This document shows positions 46,970 to 55,669 of a DNA stretch of 64,000 bases, in pieces; positions within the stretch are counted from its first letter, which is position 1; the number at the start of each line of letters is the position of its first letter. The DNA is from Ewingella americana ATCC 33852 (GTDB taxonomy: Bacteria > Pseudomonadota > Gammaproteobacteria > Enterobacterales > Enterobacteriaceae): positions 124,001 to 188,000 of the forward strand of contig NZ_JMPJ01000017.1 in the NCBI RefSeq assembly GCF_000735345.1, read 5' to 3'. The notes beneath the pieces were generated by a model, which was not told where the DNA came from, did no database searches, and worked only from the letters and a program-made list of their open reading frames with translations. The translations under genes were made by a program, and so were the position numbers.

Positions 46970-48451
46970 TTAGTGCGGCCAGCGGTCGAGTTTAATGCCG
47001 CGACCCGACGCCTTTTCACCAAACTCCGTCAGCACGGCTTTCACATCCGGGTCGATGTAGTCGGCGTTCTCTTGCTCCACGCGCACCACGGCGTTATCCG
47101 GGATTTCCGCCAGAATGCTTTGCAGGCGCGGGTTATGCAGGAAGGTGAGGTTCTGCTGAAAACGCACCACATAATGGTTGTCATCATTGCTCAAATGCAT
47201 GGCGTTGTGATGGCTTTTATAAGTGCTCGACAGCAATTGAGCCAGCAAACCAATGCCAATACCCGCCAGCATGCCGAAGATTAAAATCCCCGCCACCGTG
47301 GCAACAAAAGGCAGAAACTGGGCCAAGCCGAGCCGCCACTGGGCGATGAACAGGGCCGGAGCCGCCAGCTTGTAGCCGGTATAAAGCAGCACTGCGGCCA
47401 GACAGGCGAGGGGGATAGTATTCAGTAAGTCGCTGAAAAACATGCCGCATAGCAGTAACAATACCCCATGAAGCAGGATAGAAACCTTGCTGCGCGCCCC
47501 GGCGTTAACATTCACCGAGCTGCGCACAATGACCGCCGTGATCGGCAGGCCGCCGAGAAAACCGCTAAGTAAGTTGCCAATGCCCTGCGCCCGCATCTCT
47601 TTATTGGGGGAAGGGGGCGGAGTCTGCTCCTTGAGCTTTTTCAGCGCCTCTTGGCTGAGCAAGGTTTCAAGGCTGGCGACCAGCGCCAGCGTCGCGGCGA
47701 TGACATACACCTGCGGATTATTCCACGCGCTCCAGTTGGGTCTTTCCAACTGCGAGGTGACTTCGTCGGCGCTGTCGAACTTAGGCAAGGCAATGCGCGG
47801 CAGGGAGTGCATGGCGTCCGGCAGAATACGGTCGCCAAAGATAACTGCCAGACTTCCCCATAAAACGGCGATCAGCGGGCCGGGAATATAAGTCATCAGT
47901 TTGATTCGCCGAAAGGGCTTGGTGGCCCACAGCCATAGAATAGCCAGTGCGACGCCTGCGACCACGAGTGACGACGGAGAAATCGCCTGAGCCGGATCGC
48001 TAAACAGGCCTTTCAGCCCATCTTCGCCCTCATAGCCCAAGGCCACGGGGATTTGCTGCAAGATAAGCAGAATACCGATGGCGGCTAGCATCCCCTGAAT
48101 CACCGAGCTTGGCACCAGAGAGACAAAACGCCCCGCTTTAATCAGGTAGAAAACGCATTGCAGCACGCCCGCCAGCATAATCGCCAGCAGCAAGGTGGAG
48201 AACGAACCAAGGGTTTGCATCGCGCCAACCACAATAGTGACCAGCCCGGCGGCAGGCCCGCTGACGGCAAAGCGCGACGGGCTGAGTAAAGTGACCACTA
48301 TGCCGCCAATCACGCCAGTCAGTAAACCGACAAACGGCGGCATTCCGCTGGCTTGTGCAATACCCAAGCTGAGGGGAAGTGCCACCAAAAACACCACAAT
48401 GCCGGCCGGAATGTCATAGCGCAGGCTAGTAAGGTTGAGTGATTTATCCAT
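46970..48451 (-). CDS. SulP-family inorganic anion transporter
   Basis: Membrane transporter of 493 residues for sulfate, bicarbonate or a dicarboxylate. It has 10-14 hydrophobic segments, the SulP signatures VFLVALPLSLGIAQASG and FAVSGPAAGLVTIVVG (about 58-78), and a short C-terminal STAS-like domain (about 415-493). The ATG at 48449-48451 follows GGGAGAA; the open frame extends 47 codons upstream without support. No carbonic anhydrase gene is adjacent, so the ion is not fixed by context. Confidence 0.88.
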   Translation of the reverse strand: MDKSLNLTSLRYDIPAGIVVFLVALPLSLGIAQASGMPPFVGLLTGVIGGIVVTLLSPSRFAVSGPAAGLVTIVVGAMQTLGSFSTLLLAIMLAGVLQCVFYLIKAGRFVSLVPSSVIQGMLAAIGILLILQQIPVALGYEGEDGLKGLFSDPAQAISPSSLVVAGVALAILWLWATKPFRRIKLMTYIPGPLIAVLWGSLAVIFGDRILPDAMHSLPRIALPKFDSADEVTSQLERPNWSAWNNPQVYVIAATLALVASLETLLSQEALKKLKEQTPPPSPNKEMRAQGIGNLLSGFLGGLPITAVIVRSSVNVNAGARSKVSILLHGVLLLLCGMFFSDLLNTIPLACLAAVLLYTGYKLAAPALFIAQWRLGLAQFLPFVATVAGILIFGMLAGIGIGLLAQLLSSTYKSHHNAMHLSNDDNHYVVRFQQNLTFLHNPRLQSILAEIPDNAVVRVEQENADYIDPDVKAVLTEFGEKASGRGIKLDRWPH

Positions 48452-49349
48452 GCTCAGTTCTCCCGTCGAGTGAGCTGTACTGGTCAGGATGGCCAATCCA
48501 CGGCCTAAGTGGCTTATGTGGTTGAACAGTGGATGAGTAAGAGTGGAGATCAGGTTGGCGCGGTTTCTGCGTCCGGCTTCGATTGCGTGCAAGGAGGGGA
48601 TTTATCGTGGTCACTTTTGCTTCTCTCGGTCTGTGGGGCAAGCAGGTTTAACCCGCCTGACCAGGGCCATTAACGTCAAAAGATAAGAATTCTTTAATTA
48701 CGAATTGAAGCTTACAGATACAGTTTCTAACATGTTAGTCGGCAATTCCGCATAAGGAAAATCTTAGAGTGATGAGTTTTATGCCAGTAAAAATGGCCTT
48801 TACAGGCTGAAGGGATTAATGGAAAGAGGCGGTGAGCCTTGGTGTTCTGCCGACAGAGCCGCTGTTTTCGAAGCTTGTTTGGTGAGCTTTTCCTACCAAA
48901 AGTAAGATTTAATATAAGTTTTTCTTATTTATAACGCTGTTTCACTACATAGAAGAACGGCTGCTCTGCTAGGGAGAGGGTGTGAGTCGGTTTGGCGTGG
49001 AGACATGTTTTTGTATCAACCAACGAAGGCCAAACGAACGGCTTACTACTGGATGAGGGAGACTAAAAAATAGCGGCGGGGGTATTTTATTTGGCTTGGT
49101 TAAGACCGTAATAATCTTTAGAAATTAATAAATCGATTTTATTCCTCCTAAAAAGAGAAGTCGGCGCTGTAACCGCGTGGTGTAACATTTGGAGAGTGGT
49201 ACTGATGTTTTATTCAACAGCCTTTGTTGGTAGTCAAGATTGTCATAATAATGAAATAAAAGCGCCATGCAATAAAGTATAAAACTGACTCTCTTTGCGC
49301 AATAACTCTTCTCTTTTATTAATGTTTTAAACATTAAAAGCGCCGTGCT
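48452..49349. other. Long gene-poor interval
   Basis: About 900 bp between the SulP gene and the end of the diguanylate cyclase gene. It must contain the SulP promoter at its left end. Only short unsupported frames occur (for example a 69-codon minus frame at 49125-49334). An AT palindrome TTAATGTTT-TAAACATTAA lies near 49317-49336. No known RNA gene is recognised. Confidence 0.4.
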
Positions 49350-50441
49350 TTACAGCGCAATATGCGTTTTTTCGCCGTCTGGGATAGCTTCCCATGAATA
49401 AAGGATTTTATTTCTGCCGCTATTTTTGGCGTTATAAAGCAGCTGGTCCGCCACGGTTAATGCGGAAGGGAAATCGCCATCGTGGAGAGTAGAAAGCCCC
49501 GCGCTGACGGTGACGTGGGTCGAAACATCGGCATTAAAGCTGTGTGGAATATTTAAACTCAGCACCTTATTTTGAATGCGTTCGGCCATGCGCACCGCGT
49601 AGTCTTGAGTCACATTCGACATCACGACTAGGAACTCTTCACCTCCGTAGCGAACCACCACGTCGCGAGAGCGCACGGCATCGCGTATGGCAGCTGAAAC
49701 GCGCACCAACGCCTGATCGCCCATGCTGTGACCATAGTTATCGTTGTAGGCTTTGAAGTGGTCAATATCGAGCAACATCACGTAATGACTGGATTTATCC
49801 TGACTAAACACCGTCTCAAGTTTGTTCTGTAAGCCACGCCGATTGTACAAACCGGTCAGGGGATCAATCATGCTGAGATCGCTGAATTTCTGCCTTTCGC
49901 TATAGAGATTGGTCAGCATTCGGCGGGTGAAAGCATCGCTACGCTTTAGCATCATATGGTGCAGATACAGCCCAATCAGGGGCAGCGCGACGGTGAAAAG
50001 TATCTTGGAGATGTGAGTAAAACCGTCTAAATAAATAACAGTTCCAGTAGAAGGTGCTACGTGCAGGCAAAATGCCAGAAAATTATCCGATAAAGCAATA
50101 ACGCTAATAAAGAATATACTGAGCAAGCTCACCAACAAGTAACTCTTGTCATAATCTCCGAATTTATCGAACTGTAAAATGATATGCCATGCCCATAAAC
50201 TGCCAACCACGATGGAGCAGATACTTAAACGGAATAGCTCGGTTTTTTTGTTCAAATAAATGAATATTAATCCCAGCACGCATACCACCCCAATAATTAT
50301 TAAGGGCAGCGTGGATTTAGCCATCTTTACCGCTGGGTTAATCATTGCAAATAGGGCCGATGCACTATTTAAGAAAAAGAATAACAATAGCGAAAGACGA
50401 TGTTTGCTTTTTAGCAATTCATCATAGGCATGAAATATCAT
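49350..50441 (-). CDS. Membrane-bound diguanylate cyclase
   Basis: Makes cyclic di-GMP from GTP. Its 363 residues comprise an N-terminal half with about six membrane segments (16-165) and a C-terminal GGDEF domain (about 180-350). The active-site GGEEF is at 266-270, and an inhibitory RxxD site (R257-S-R-D260) lies exactly five residues before it, so product inhibition is expected. DxLTGLYNRR and DIDHFKAYND are intact. It is a stand-alone gene; the input signal is unknown. Confidence 0.92.
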   Translation of the reverse strand: MIFHAYDELLKSKHRLSLLLFFFLNSASALFAMINPAVKMAKSTLPLIIIGVVCVLGLIFIYLNKKTELFRLSICSIVVGSLWAWHIILQFDKFGDYDKSYLLVSLLSIFFISVIALSDNFLAFCLHVAPSTGTVIYLDGFTHISKILFTVALPLIGLYLHHMMLKRSDAFTRRMLTNLYSERQKFSDLSMIDPLTGLYNRRGLQNKLETVFSQDKSSHYVMLLDIDHFKAYNDNYGHSMGDQALVRVSAAIRDAVRSRDVVVRYGGEEFLVVMSNVTQDYAVRMAERIQNKVLSLNIPHSFNADVSTHVTVSAGLSTLHDGDFPSALTVADQLLYNAKNSGRNKILYSWEAIPDGEKTHIAL

Positions 50442-50705
50442 TAAGATTCACTCTATTTAGTGTCCGGCCTTCTGAATAGATCAATGCTGCAATATATGCA
50501 GTAAATAGCTGAGTTCAAATAAATAAAATTCTAATAATCGAGAAGGGTGATTATTTTAAATCGATAGGCTAATTAATACCGAACTCAAAACTATCACTTT
50601 TGGCAACCAGTGTCACCCTAACGGGCGCGTGGCGGGCAAAATGATGCGCGATGAGAAAAATTGCTATATGCTATTGGTTCTCATTATCACTGTGTGGCAA
50701 AAATC

Positions 50706-50990
50706 ATGATTGCAGCGATGGTAGCGGCGTGTGGACTCTGGGGAGTGAGTTGGTATCTGGGTAAAAGGCTGACCAGCGGCTGGGGCGTTCTGCTGCCTTG
50801 CGTGCTACTGCCGGTTTTTGCTCTGGCGAATATTTCTTTAGATCATCTGCGCGTGATGGTCGTCATCGCCATGTTAGCCACGCTGGTGATGCTGCTGCAT
50901 AAAACGCTTCGCCACTACCTGCTTTTGCCATCGTTTGTCGCACTGGCGGGCGGGCTGACAGCCTTCTCGGTGAACTTCAATCTGCTTTAA
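50706..50990 (+). CDS. yjjZ: DUF1435 membrane protein (YjjZ-like)
   Basis: A 94-residue protein with about three hydrophobic segments. The run SGWGVLLPCVLLP and the block LHKTLRHYLLLPS match remembered Escherichia YjjZ, which also lies just before rsmC. The start chosen is the ATG at 50706; one at 50718 is nearly as good, and the open frame begins 15 codons earlier. The function is unknown. Confidence 0.72.
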   Translation: MIAAMVAACGLWGVSWYLGKRLTSGWGVLLPCVLLPVFALANISLDHLRVMVVIAMLATLVMLLHKTLRHYLLLPSFVALAGGLTAFSVNFNLL

Positions 50991-51128
50991 TAACCGTCAC
51001 TAAAAGGCAAATCGCTATAAATGGTTTGAGGTTTTTAGTGAAAGTTTGGTGCCTGAAAGGCAGAGATTTTTGGATAAAAGTCAGAGGATTGCGAGAGGGG
51101 GCGGTACTGATATTTGAAGAGAATCATG

Positions 51129-51214
51129 TGGTGCGAAGGGAGGGACTCGAACCCTCACATCCTAAGGACACTAACACCTGAAGCTAGCGCGTCTACCAAT
51201 TCCGCCACCATCGC
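51129..51214 (-). tRNA. tRNA-Leu (anticodon CAG), copy 3 of the cluster
   Basis: An 86-nt class II tRNA with encoded CCA. The loop GCTTCAGGT gives anticodon CAG. It differs from the two upstream copies by one base in the variable arm (cctaagg against ccaaagg on the + strand). The acceptor stem has a T-T mismatch at the fifth pair, shared by all three copies. Confidence 0.97.
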
Positions 51215-51263
51215 ACAGATGATTTCTTCTTTATATATTACTGCCTGATTTATATCACCGGAG

Positions 51264-51349
51264 TGGTGCGAAGGGAGGGACTCGAACCCTCACATCCAAA
51301 GGACACTAACACCTGAAGCTAGCGCGTCTACCAATTCCGCCACCATCGC
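51264..51349 (-). tRNA. tRNA-Leu (anticodon CAG), copy 2 of the cluster
   Basis: An 86-nt tRNA identical to the copy at 51407-51492, 49 bp from the next copy. It belongs to the leuQPV-type cluster that lies near rsmC in related genomes. Confidence 0.97.
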
Positions 51350-51406
51350 ATCGTGCCGTGCAATATAAATACAGTTTACTGCTGATAACTCACTAAGTAG
51401 TTGTAT

Positions 51407-51492
51407 TGGTGCGAAGGGAGGGACTCGAACCCTCACATCCAAAGGACACTAACACCTGAAGCTAGCGCGTCTACCAATTCCGCCACCATCGC
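51407..51492 (-). tRNA. tRNA-Leu (anticodon CAG), first copy of the cluster
   Basis: Promoter-proximal member of the three-gene leftward tRNA operon. It is 86 nt, has anticodon CAG, and the encoded CCA end is at 51407-51409. Confidence 0.97.
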
Positions 51493-51550
51493 ATTCTCAG
51501 CAGAAAATTCATCAGAATTGACTCTGCGAGTAATACAACTACGGGGCCGA

Positions 51551-51578
51551 ATTCTAGAGATTTCCGCCCCGCCGTCAA
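51551..51578 (-). promoter_or_regulatory. Promoter of the tRNA-Leu operon
   Basis: On the minus strand, -35 TTGACG (51573-51578) and -10 TAGAAT (51551-51556) are 16 bp apart. The following discriminator TCGGCCCCG is GC-rich, the hallmark of stringently controlled stable-RNA promoters. Confidence 0.7.
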
Positions 51579-51770
51579 TACTTATTTCCCCCAATGCGGA
51601 CGTTTGGCGCAAAAAGCAGCATATTCATGGGGAATAGGGCTGTTTAACTGATACCAATAGCCAAATACGATGACTTGAGGGAAGGATCGCCGCGTTTGAT
51701 GTCTCCCTGAGTGAAGCCAAGGCCGCGGCGATATTAGGTGCCGCAGCCTTATAGCTACGGCGAGTTGGGT

Positions 51771-52829
51771 CTAGCGCTTTTTCTTTTTCGGGTCACGTGG
51801 CGTGCGGCCTAGCGTGGCCTGATACACCTTAAAGCGGCCATTCTGCGCCAACACTTCGTGGCTGCCGAAAGTAGCGTCCAGCAAGGCGGCGTATGGCAGG
51901 AAGGCGTTAGCCACGATGCGCAGGTGCCCGCCGATATTCAGGTGTTTTGCTGCGCCGCGAATCAGCTGTTCAGCCGCATGCAGGCTGGTCTGTAAGCCTT
52001 CGTGGAACGGCGGGTTGGAAATGATCATATCGAAGCGGCCCGCGATGTCTGAATAGACATTACTGGCGATGACTTCGCCCGGCAGGTCGTTAGCTGCCAG
52101 CGTCGCGCGACTGGCTTCGATAGCCGCAGCGCTCACATCGCTGAGGGTGATTTTCATTTTTGGCGAATAGGTTGCCAATACCGCAGCCAGCACGCCGGAG
52201 CCGCAGGCGATATCCAACACTTTGCCTTTCACCGGCTCTTCGAAGCTGTTGATTAACAACAGGCTGCCGCTGTCCAGACCTTCACGGCTGAATACGCCCG
52301 GCAAGGTTTTGATGGCGACTTCTTCCACCATATAGGTGTCCCACCACTCTTCGGCGTCGAACTCAGGCTGCTTTTCCAAACGCCCGTGGTACAAGCCACA
52401 ACGGCGTGCGCTGTCGATTTTGCTGACGGCGCACAGCTCTTCAAGCACGGTTTCCACGCTGCGAACGCCGCTGCGGTTCTCGCCGACCACAAAGATGTCG
52501 ATGCCGACTGGCAACTGCGACAACAGGTTGAACAGCTGGAATTTTGCTTCCTGCTTGCTCTTCGGCCAGTAGTAGACCAGCAGGTCAGCAGGCTTGATAA
52601 ATTCGGCATCGGCTAACAGGCCAAATTGCACATTGTCTTGCAATGCGCCACGCAGCATCTGCCAGTGGTGATATTGATTGGTGTGAACGCGAACCTCTTC
52701 GGCCTCGCACTCATCTACGAAAATTGCGGGTAAATCATCTTGTAAGTCACCGGCAAACAGCACGCGGCGCCCTGTAAATTCGTCACTGTGGCGCAGTATT
52801 ACTTCACTTGCCGGGGTTAATGCAGACAT
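51771..52829 (-). CDS. rsmC: 16S rRNA guanine-N2 (G1207) methyltransferase RsmC
   Basis: Methylates G1207 in the 30S subunit. It has 352 residues (343 in Escherichia) as two duplicated methyltransferase-fold halves. Only the C-terminal half has the SAM motif DIACGSG (206-212) and the catalytic SNPPFHEG (271-278). A basic tail (DPKKKKR) ends the protein. It diverges from holD, the conserved arrangement in enterobacteria. Confidence 0.96.
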   Translation of the reverse strand: MSALTPASEVILRHSDEFTGRRVLFAGDLQDDLPAIFVDECEAEEVRVHTNQYHHWQMLRGALQDNVQFGLLADAEFIKPADLLVYYWPKSKQEAKFQLFNLLSQLPVGIDIFVVGENRSGVRSVETVLEELCAVSKIDSARRCGLYHGRLEKQPEFDAEEWWDTYMVEEVAIKTLPGVFSREGLDSGSLLLINSFEEPVKGKVLDIACGSGVLAAVLATYSPKMKITLSDVSAAAIEASRATLAANDLPGEVIASNVYSDIAGRFDMIISNPPFHEGLQTSLHAAEQLIRGAAKHLNIGGHLRIVANAFLPYAALLDATFGSHEVLAQNGRFKVYQATLGRTPRDPKKKKR

Positions 52830-52944
52830 CAGGTTGTGGCTCCTCAGGAATATGACCGGTGATTATAGAGGTTTATTGGCGCGCGTTCGATGTGTTTGCT
52901 AGCATAGCGCGGCATTTCGGGTGTTCAACAGGCAGGGAACAGGT

Positions 52945-53358
52945 ATGGCATCAAGACGAGACTGGCTGTTACAACAGATGGGTATCACGCAGTGGACATT
53001 GCGCAAACCCGCTGTTTTACAAGGTGAAGTGGCAGTTAGCCTGCCGGAAAATACTCGCCTGCTGATCGTCGCCGATGTGCCGCCTGCTGAAGATGATCCG
53101 CTGGTAAATGATGTGGTGCGCAGCCTGGCGCTGGCCGCTCAACAGGTTTACCGCCTGACGCCAGAACAGGTGAGCATGCTCCCCGAAGGCACGCATTGTA
53201 ATACATGGCGACTGGGCATCAACGCACCCTTAGCGGTTGAAGGCACGCAGTTATCCAGCCCGGCACTGGCCGAGCTTTATCAAAATGCCGCAGCCAAACG
53301 TGCGCTCTGGCAGCAGATTTGTGAAAATGAACAACATTTCTATTCTGACGCCCGCTGA
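52945..53358 (+). CDS. holD: DNA polymerase III psi subunit HolD
   Basis: Clamp-loader accessory that links chi and SSB to the gamma/tau complex. The 137 residues equal Escherichia HolD. The N-terminal SRRDW-LQQMGITQW is the gamma-complex contact region and is conserved. The ATG at 52945 has AGGGAA upstream; the frame extends eight codons earlier from a GTG. Its 3' end overlaps rimI by 32 bp, as in Escherichia. Confidence 0.95.
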   Translation: MASRRDWLLQQMGITQWTLRKPAVLQGEVAVSLPENTRLLIVADVPPAEDDPLVNDVVRSLALAAQQVYRLTPEQVSMLPEGTHCNTWRLGINAPLAVEGTQLSSPALAELYQNAAAKRALWQQICENEQHFYSDAR

Positions 53359-53770
53359 TTTACCCCGTGCTCTGCAAATTGAAAACGCCAGCCACGCCTT
53401 CCCGTGGACCGAGAAAACCTTAGCCAGCAATCAGGGCGAGCGTTACCTCAATCTCAAAATCATGCAGGGCGAGCAGGTCGCCGGTTTCGCCATCACCCAG
53501 ATAGTCCTCGACGAAGCGACGCTGTTCAACATCGCCATCGATCCCGCATTCCAGCGCCAAGGCTTAGGTCGCAAGCTGCTTGAAGATGTCATCGAAAAGC
53601 TCGAGCAGCGCGAAGTCGTCACCCTGTGGCTGGAAGTCCGCGCCTCCAACAGCAAAGCCATCGCGCTGTATGAAAGCCTCGGCTTTAATGAAGTTTCCGT
53701 TCGCCGCAACTATTACCCCGCCGCGCAAGGCCGCGAAGACGCCATCATGATGGCGCTGATTTTGGGTTAA
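53327..53770 (+). CDS. rimI: Ribosomal protein bS18-alanine N-acetyltransferase RimI
   Basis: GNAT enzyme that acetylates the N-terminal Ala of protein S18. It has 147 residues. The acetyl-CoA loop is QRQGLGRKLL (about 73-82), followed by WLEVRASNSKAIALYESLGF. The start MNNISILT lies inside holD, the usual overlap. In Escherichia yjjG follows; here a HipBA pair follows instead. Confidence 0.95.
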   Translation: MNNISILTPADLPRALQIENASHAFPWTEKTLASNQGERYLNLKIMQGEQVAGFAITQIVLDEATLFNIAIDPAFQRQGLGRKLLEDVIEKLEQREVVTLWLEVRASNSKAIALYESLGFNEVSVRRNYYPAAQGREDAIMMALILG

Positions 53771-53779
53771 TTCGCGAAT

Positions 53780-53916
53780 ACACCTCATTGCTTGTAATTC
53801 TCCTAAAAATACATCTCATAAGGTGTTTCTAATTTATAAAACATCTCATGAGTTGTTTTTATTCATAATAACAATCATTAAGTTGTTATAGCGAGAAGTA
53901 ACAACTAGAGTGTTGT
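53780..53916. promoter_or_regulatory. Ladder of five ACA-N10-TGT palindromes before hipB (operator)
   Basis: Four 16-bp sites start at 53811, 53841, 53871 and 53901, exactly 30 bp apart. A weaker fifth ACA-N10-TGT is at 53780-53795. The best is ACATCTCATGAGTTGT, palindromic at 14 of 16 positions. A spacing of 30 bp is close to three helical turns, so bound HipB dimers would stack on one DNA face. A possible promoter (TTGTTA at 53883, TAGAGT at 53906, spacer 17) overlaps sites 3 and 4. Confidence 0.75.
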
Positions 53917-53941
53917 TAAATGCAGCGATTGGAACAGCAGG

Positions 53942-54250
53942 ATGAGAGCACTTAAACAACTTCCCGAGCTTCTGAAACATCGTCGGTTGCAGTTAGATCT
54001 CAACCAAAAAGATATGTTGATGAGAATAGGTATGTCTCAGCAGCAATATCAGCGAATTGAGGCGGGTGGAGATCCGCGTCTTTCAACGCTTCTACGTGTT
54101 CTGGAAGGGATGGATCTCGAGCTGATGCTAGTTCCGCGCAAACGGGTAACGGAAGTAGAAGAGTTACTGGCGGGCAGCCCAACAAGCCTCACTTTAAATG
54201 AAAATCCCCCTGACCATTGGAAAGACATACTGGGCGATTTAGAGGATTAA
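53942..54250 (+). CDS. hipB: HipB-like antitoxin, XRE family
   Basis: A 102-residue DNA-binding antitoxin and autorepressor. A helix-turn-helix (about 17-70: LDLNQKDMLMRIGMSQQQYQRIEAGGDPRLSTLLRVLEGMDLELML) is followed by a flexible acidic tail that would contact HipA. It is longer than classical HipB (88 residues). The stop lies 2 bp before the HipA start. The five palindromes upstream are its expected binding sites. Confidence 0.85.
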   Translation: MRALKQLPELLKHRRLQLDLNQKDMLMRIGMSQQQYQRIEAGGDPRLSTLLRVLEGMDLELMLVPRKRVTEVEELLAGSPTSLTLNENPPDHWKDILGDLED

Positions 54251-54252
54251 AT

Positions 54253-55512
54253 TTGAGCAAGCAAACTGAAACCGTTGAGGCGTTGTCACTGTATCTTGGC
54301 GAGCAGCGAATAGGTGTGTTAGCGCACTATGCGGGGAGCCGAAACATTCTGACTTTCGATCCCGCCTATATTGCTTTGCCCGAGAGCGCGCGCCCCATTT
54401 TCACGCTGACTCAAAAAACACATCCCGATTATCTACACCAACCCTTAGTTTCTGCCATTAGCTTGCCTCCAGTGTTGTCCAATTTGCTGCCTGAAGGGGC
54501 GTTACGCGAGTGGATGGCACAGGCGCTGAAAACCCATCGTGATTCTGAATTTCCTTTATTGGCTTACACGGGAAATAACCTTCCGGGCGCGCTATTGGTG
54601 AAAGCTATTGCGCTGGGAGAGATGCCTGTATGGGCCAAAGCCTCCCGTGGAGATCGTCTGGAGCCGGTGCAAATAGAGGTAAGCCGGCAGGCCGATAAAT
54701 TCTCGTTAGCCGGGGTACAGTTGAAATTCTCGGCATTAAGACTGGGTGGGCGGTTCAACATTAGCACAGAGGTGGGTGGCGATAGTTGGATCATTAAAAC
54801 GCCATCAGTCGTGCACCCGGGGCTTGCCGAAAACGAGTTTACTTCCATGACGCTGGCTGCATCGGTGGGGGTAGAAATTCCTGAAATTAAGCTTATCCGC
54901 CTGGCTGACATTGAAAACTTGCCAGATATTCGCCTGCCGGACGAGCCTTATGCCTTTAGCATAAAACGTTTTGATCGCGGTTTTAATGGGCGAGTTCAAA
55001 CCGAAGATTTCGCTCAAATATTTGCTGTTTTTGCTCGCGAAAAATATGTGCGATTTAATTATGAACATATTGCTGCTGTGTTAGCGCGAGTAGGCTCGGC
55101 AGGCATGGCCGACGTGCAACAGATGGCGCGTCGGCTATTGGTTAATATTTTGTTGGGCAATGGCGATGCGCATTTGAAAAACTGGTCAATGATTTATCCA
55201 GACGGCCTCAATGGTCAGCTTTCGCCAGCCTACGACATTGTTAGCACCAAGGTTTATATTCCCAATGAGCAAGGTGTTGCCCTAAATATGGCAAAAGAGA
55301 AGCGTTGGGAGGTTATCTCTCTGCAAACTTTCGAACGCTGGGCCGAGCGTGTTGGCGTGTCTTGGTTAGCCGTTAAAGTTCACCTCGAAGATGTCATGCA
55401 AAAGGCGCGTGAAAGCTGGCCTGAGTTACTTGAGCAATTGCCAATGCTTGAGGCGCACAAAACCGTTTTGAGAGAACATTGGGCCTCACTCTCACCCGAC
55501 TTCCGCCTCTAA
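54253..55512 (+). CDS. hipA: HipA-like serine/threonine kinase toxin
   Basis: Kinase toxin of the HipA family; Escherichia HipA phosphorylates glutamyl-tRNA synthetase and causes persistence. A TTG start with AGAGGA six bases upstream gives 419 residues; the longer ATG frame starts inside hipB. Features at HipA-like positions are Ser151 in SLAGVQLKFS (auto-phosphorylation loop), Lys182 in WIIKTPS (ATP), the catalytic NGDAHLKN (Asp305, Asn310) and the metal-binding AYDIV (Asp328). All key residues are present, so it is probably active. The true target is unknown. Confidence 0.88.
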   Translation: MSKQTETVEALSLYLGEQRIGVLAHYAGSRNILTFDPAYIALPESARPIFTLTQKTHPDYLHQPLVSAISLPPVLSNLLPEGALREWMAQALKTHRDSEFPLLAYTGNNLPGALLVKAIALGEMPVWAKASRGDRLEPVQIEVSRQADKFSLAGVQLKFSALRLGGRFNISTEVGGDSWIIKTPSVVHPGLAENEFTSMTLAASVGVEIPEIKLIRLADIENLPDIRLPDEPYAFSIKRFDRGFNGRVQTEDFAQIFAVFAREKYVRFNYEHIAAVLARVGSAGMADVQQMARRLLVNILLGNGDAHLKNWSMIYPDGLNGQLSPAYDIVSTKVYIPNEQGVALNMAKEKRWEVISLQTFERWAERVGVSWLAVKVHLEDVMQKARESWPELLEQLPMLEAHKTVLREHWASLSPDFRL

Positions 55513-55669
55513 GACCATTCCTTAAACCCTGCCTAAAAAACCATTGATTGCCCATCCAGCTCAAATCAGTGAAAATAGCCGGCTATTAACTTTTATTACC
55601 GCTTTGCCTGACGTCCTGTGACGTGATGAACAATGATGCAGGGCGGCCAACCGAAGAAACGTGAAAAAC

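Noticed and set aside
49125-49334. 69-codon minus-strand frame in the long gap
   Set aside because: No ribosome site, no family and a composition typical of AT-rich non-coding DNA.
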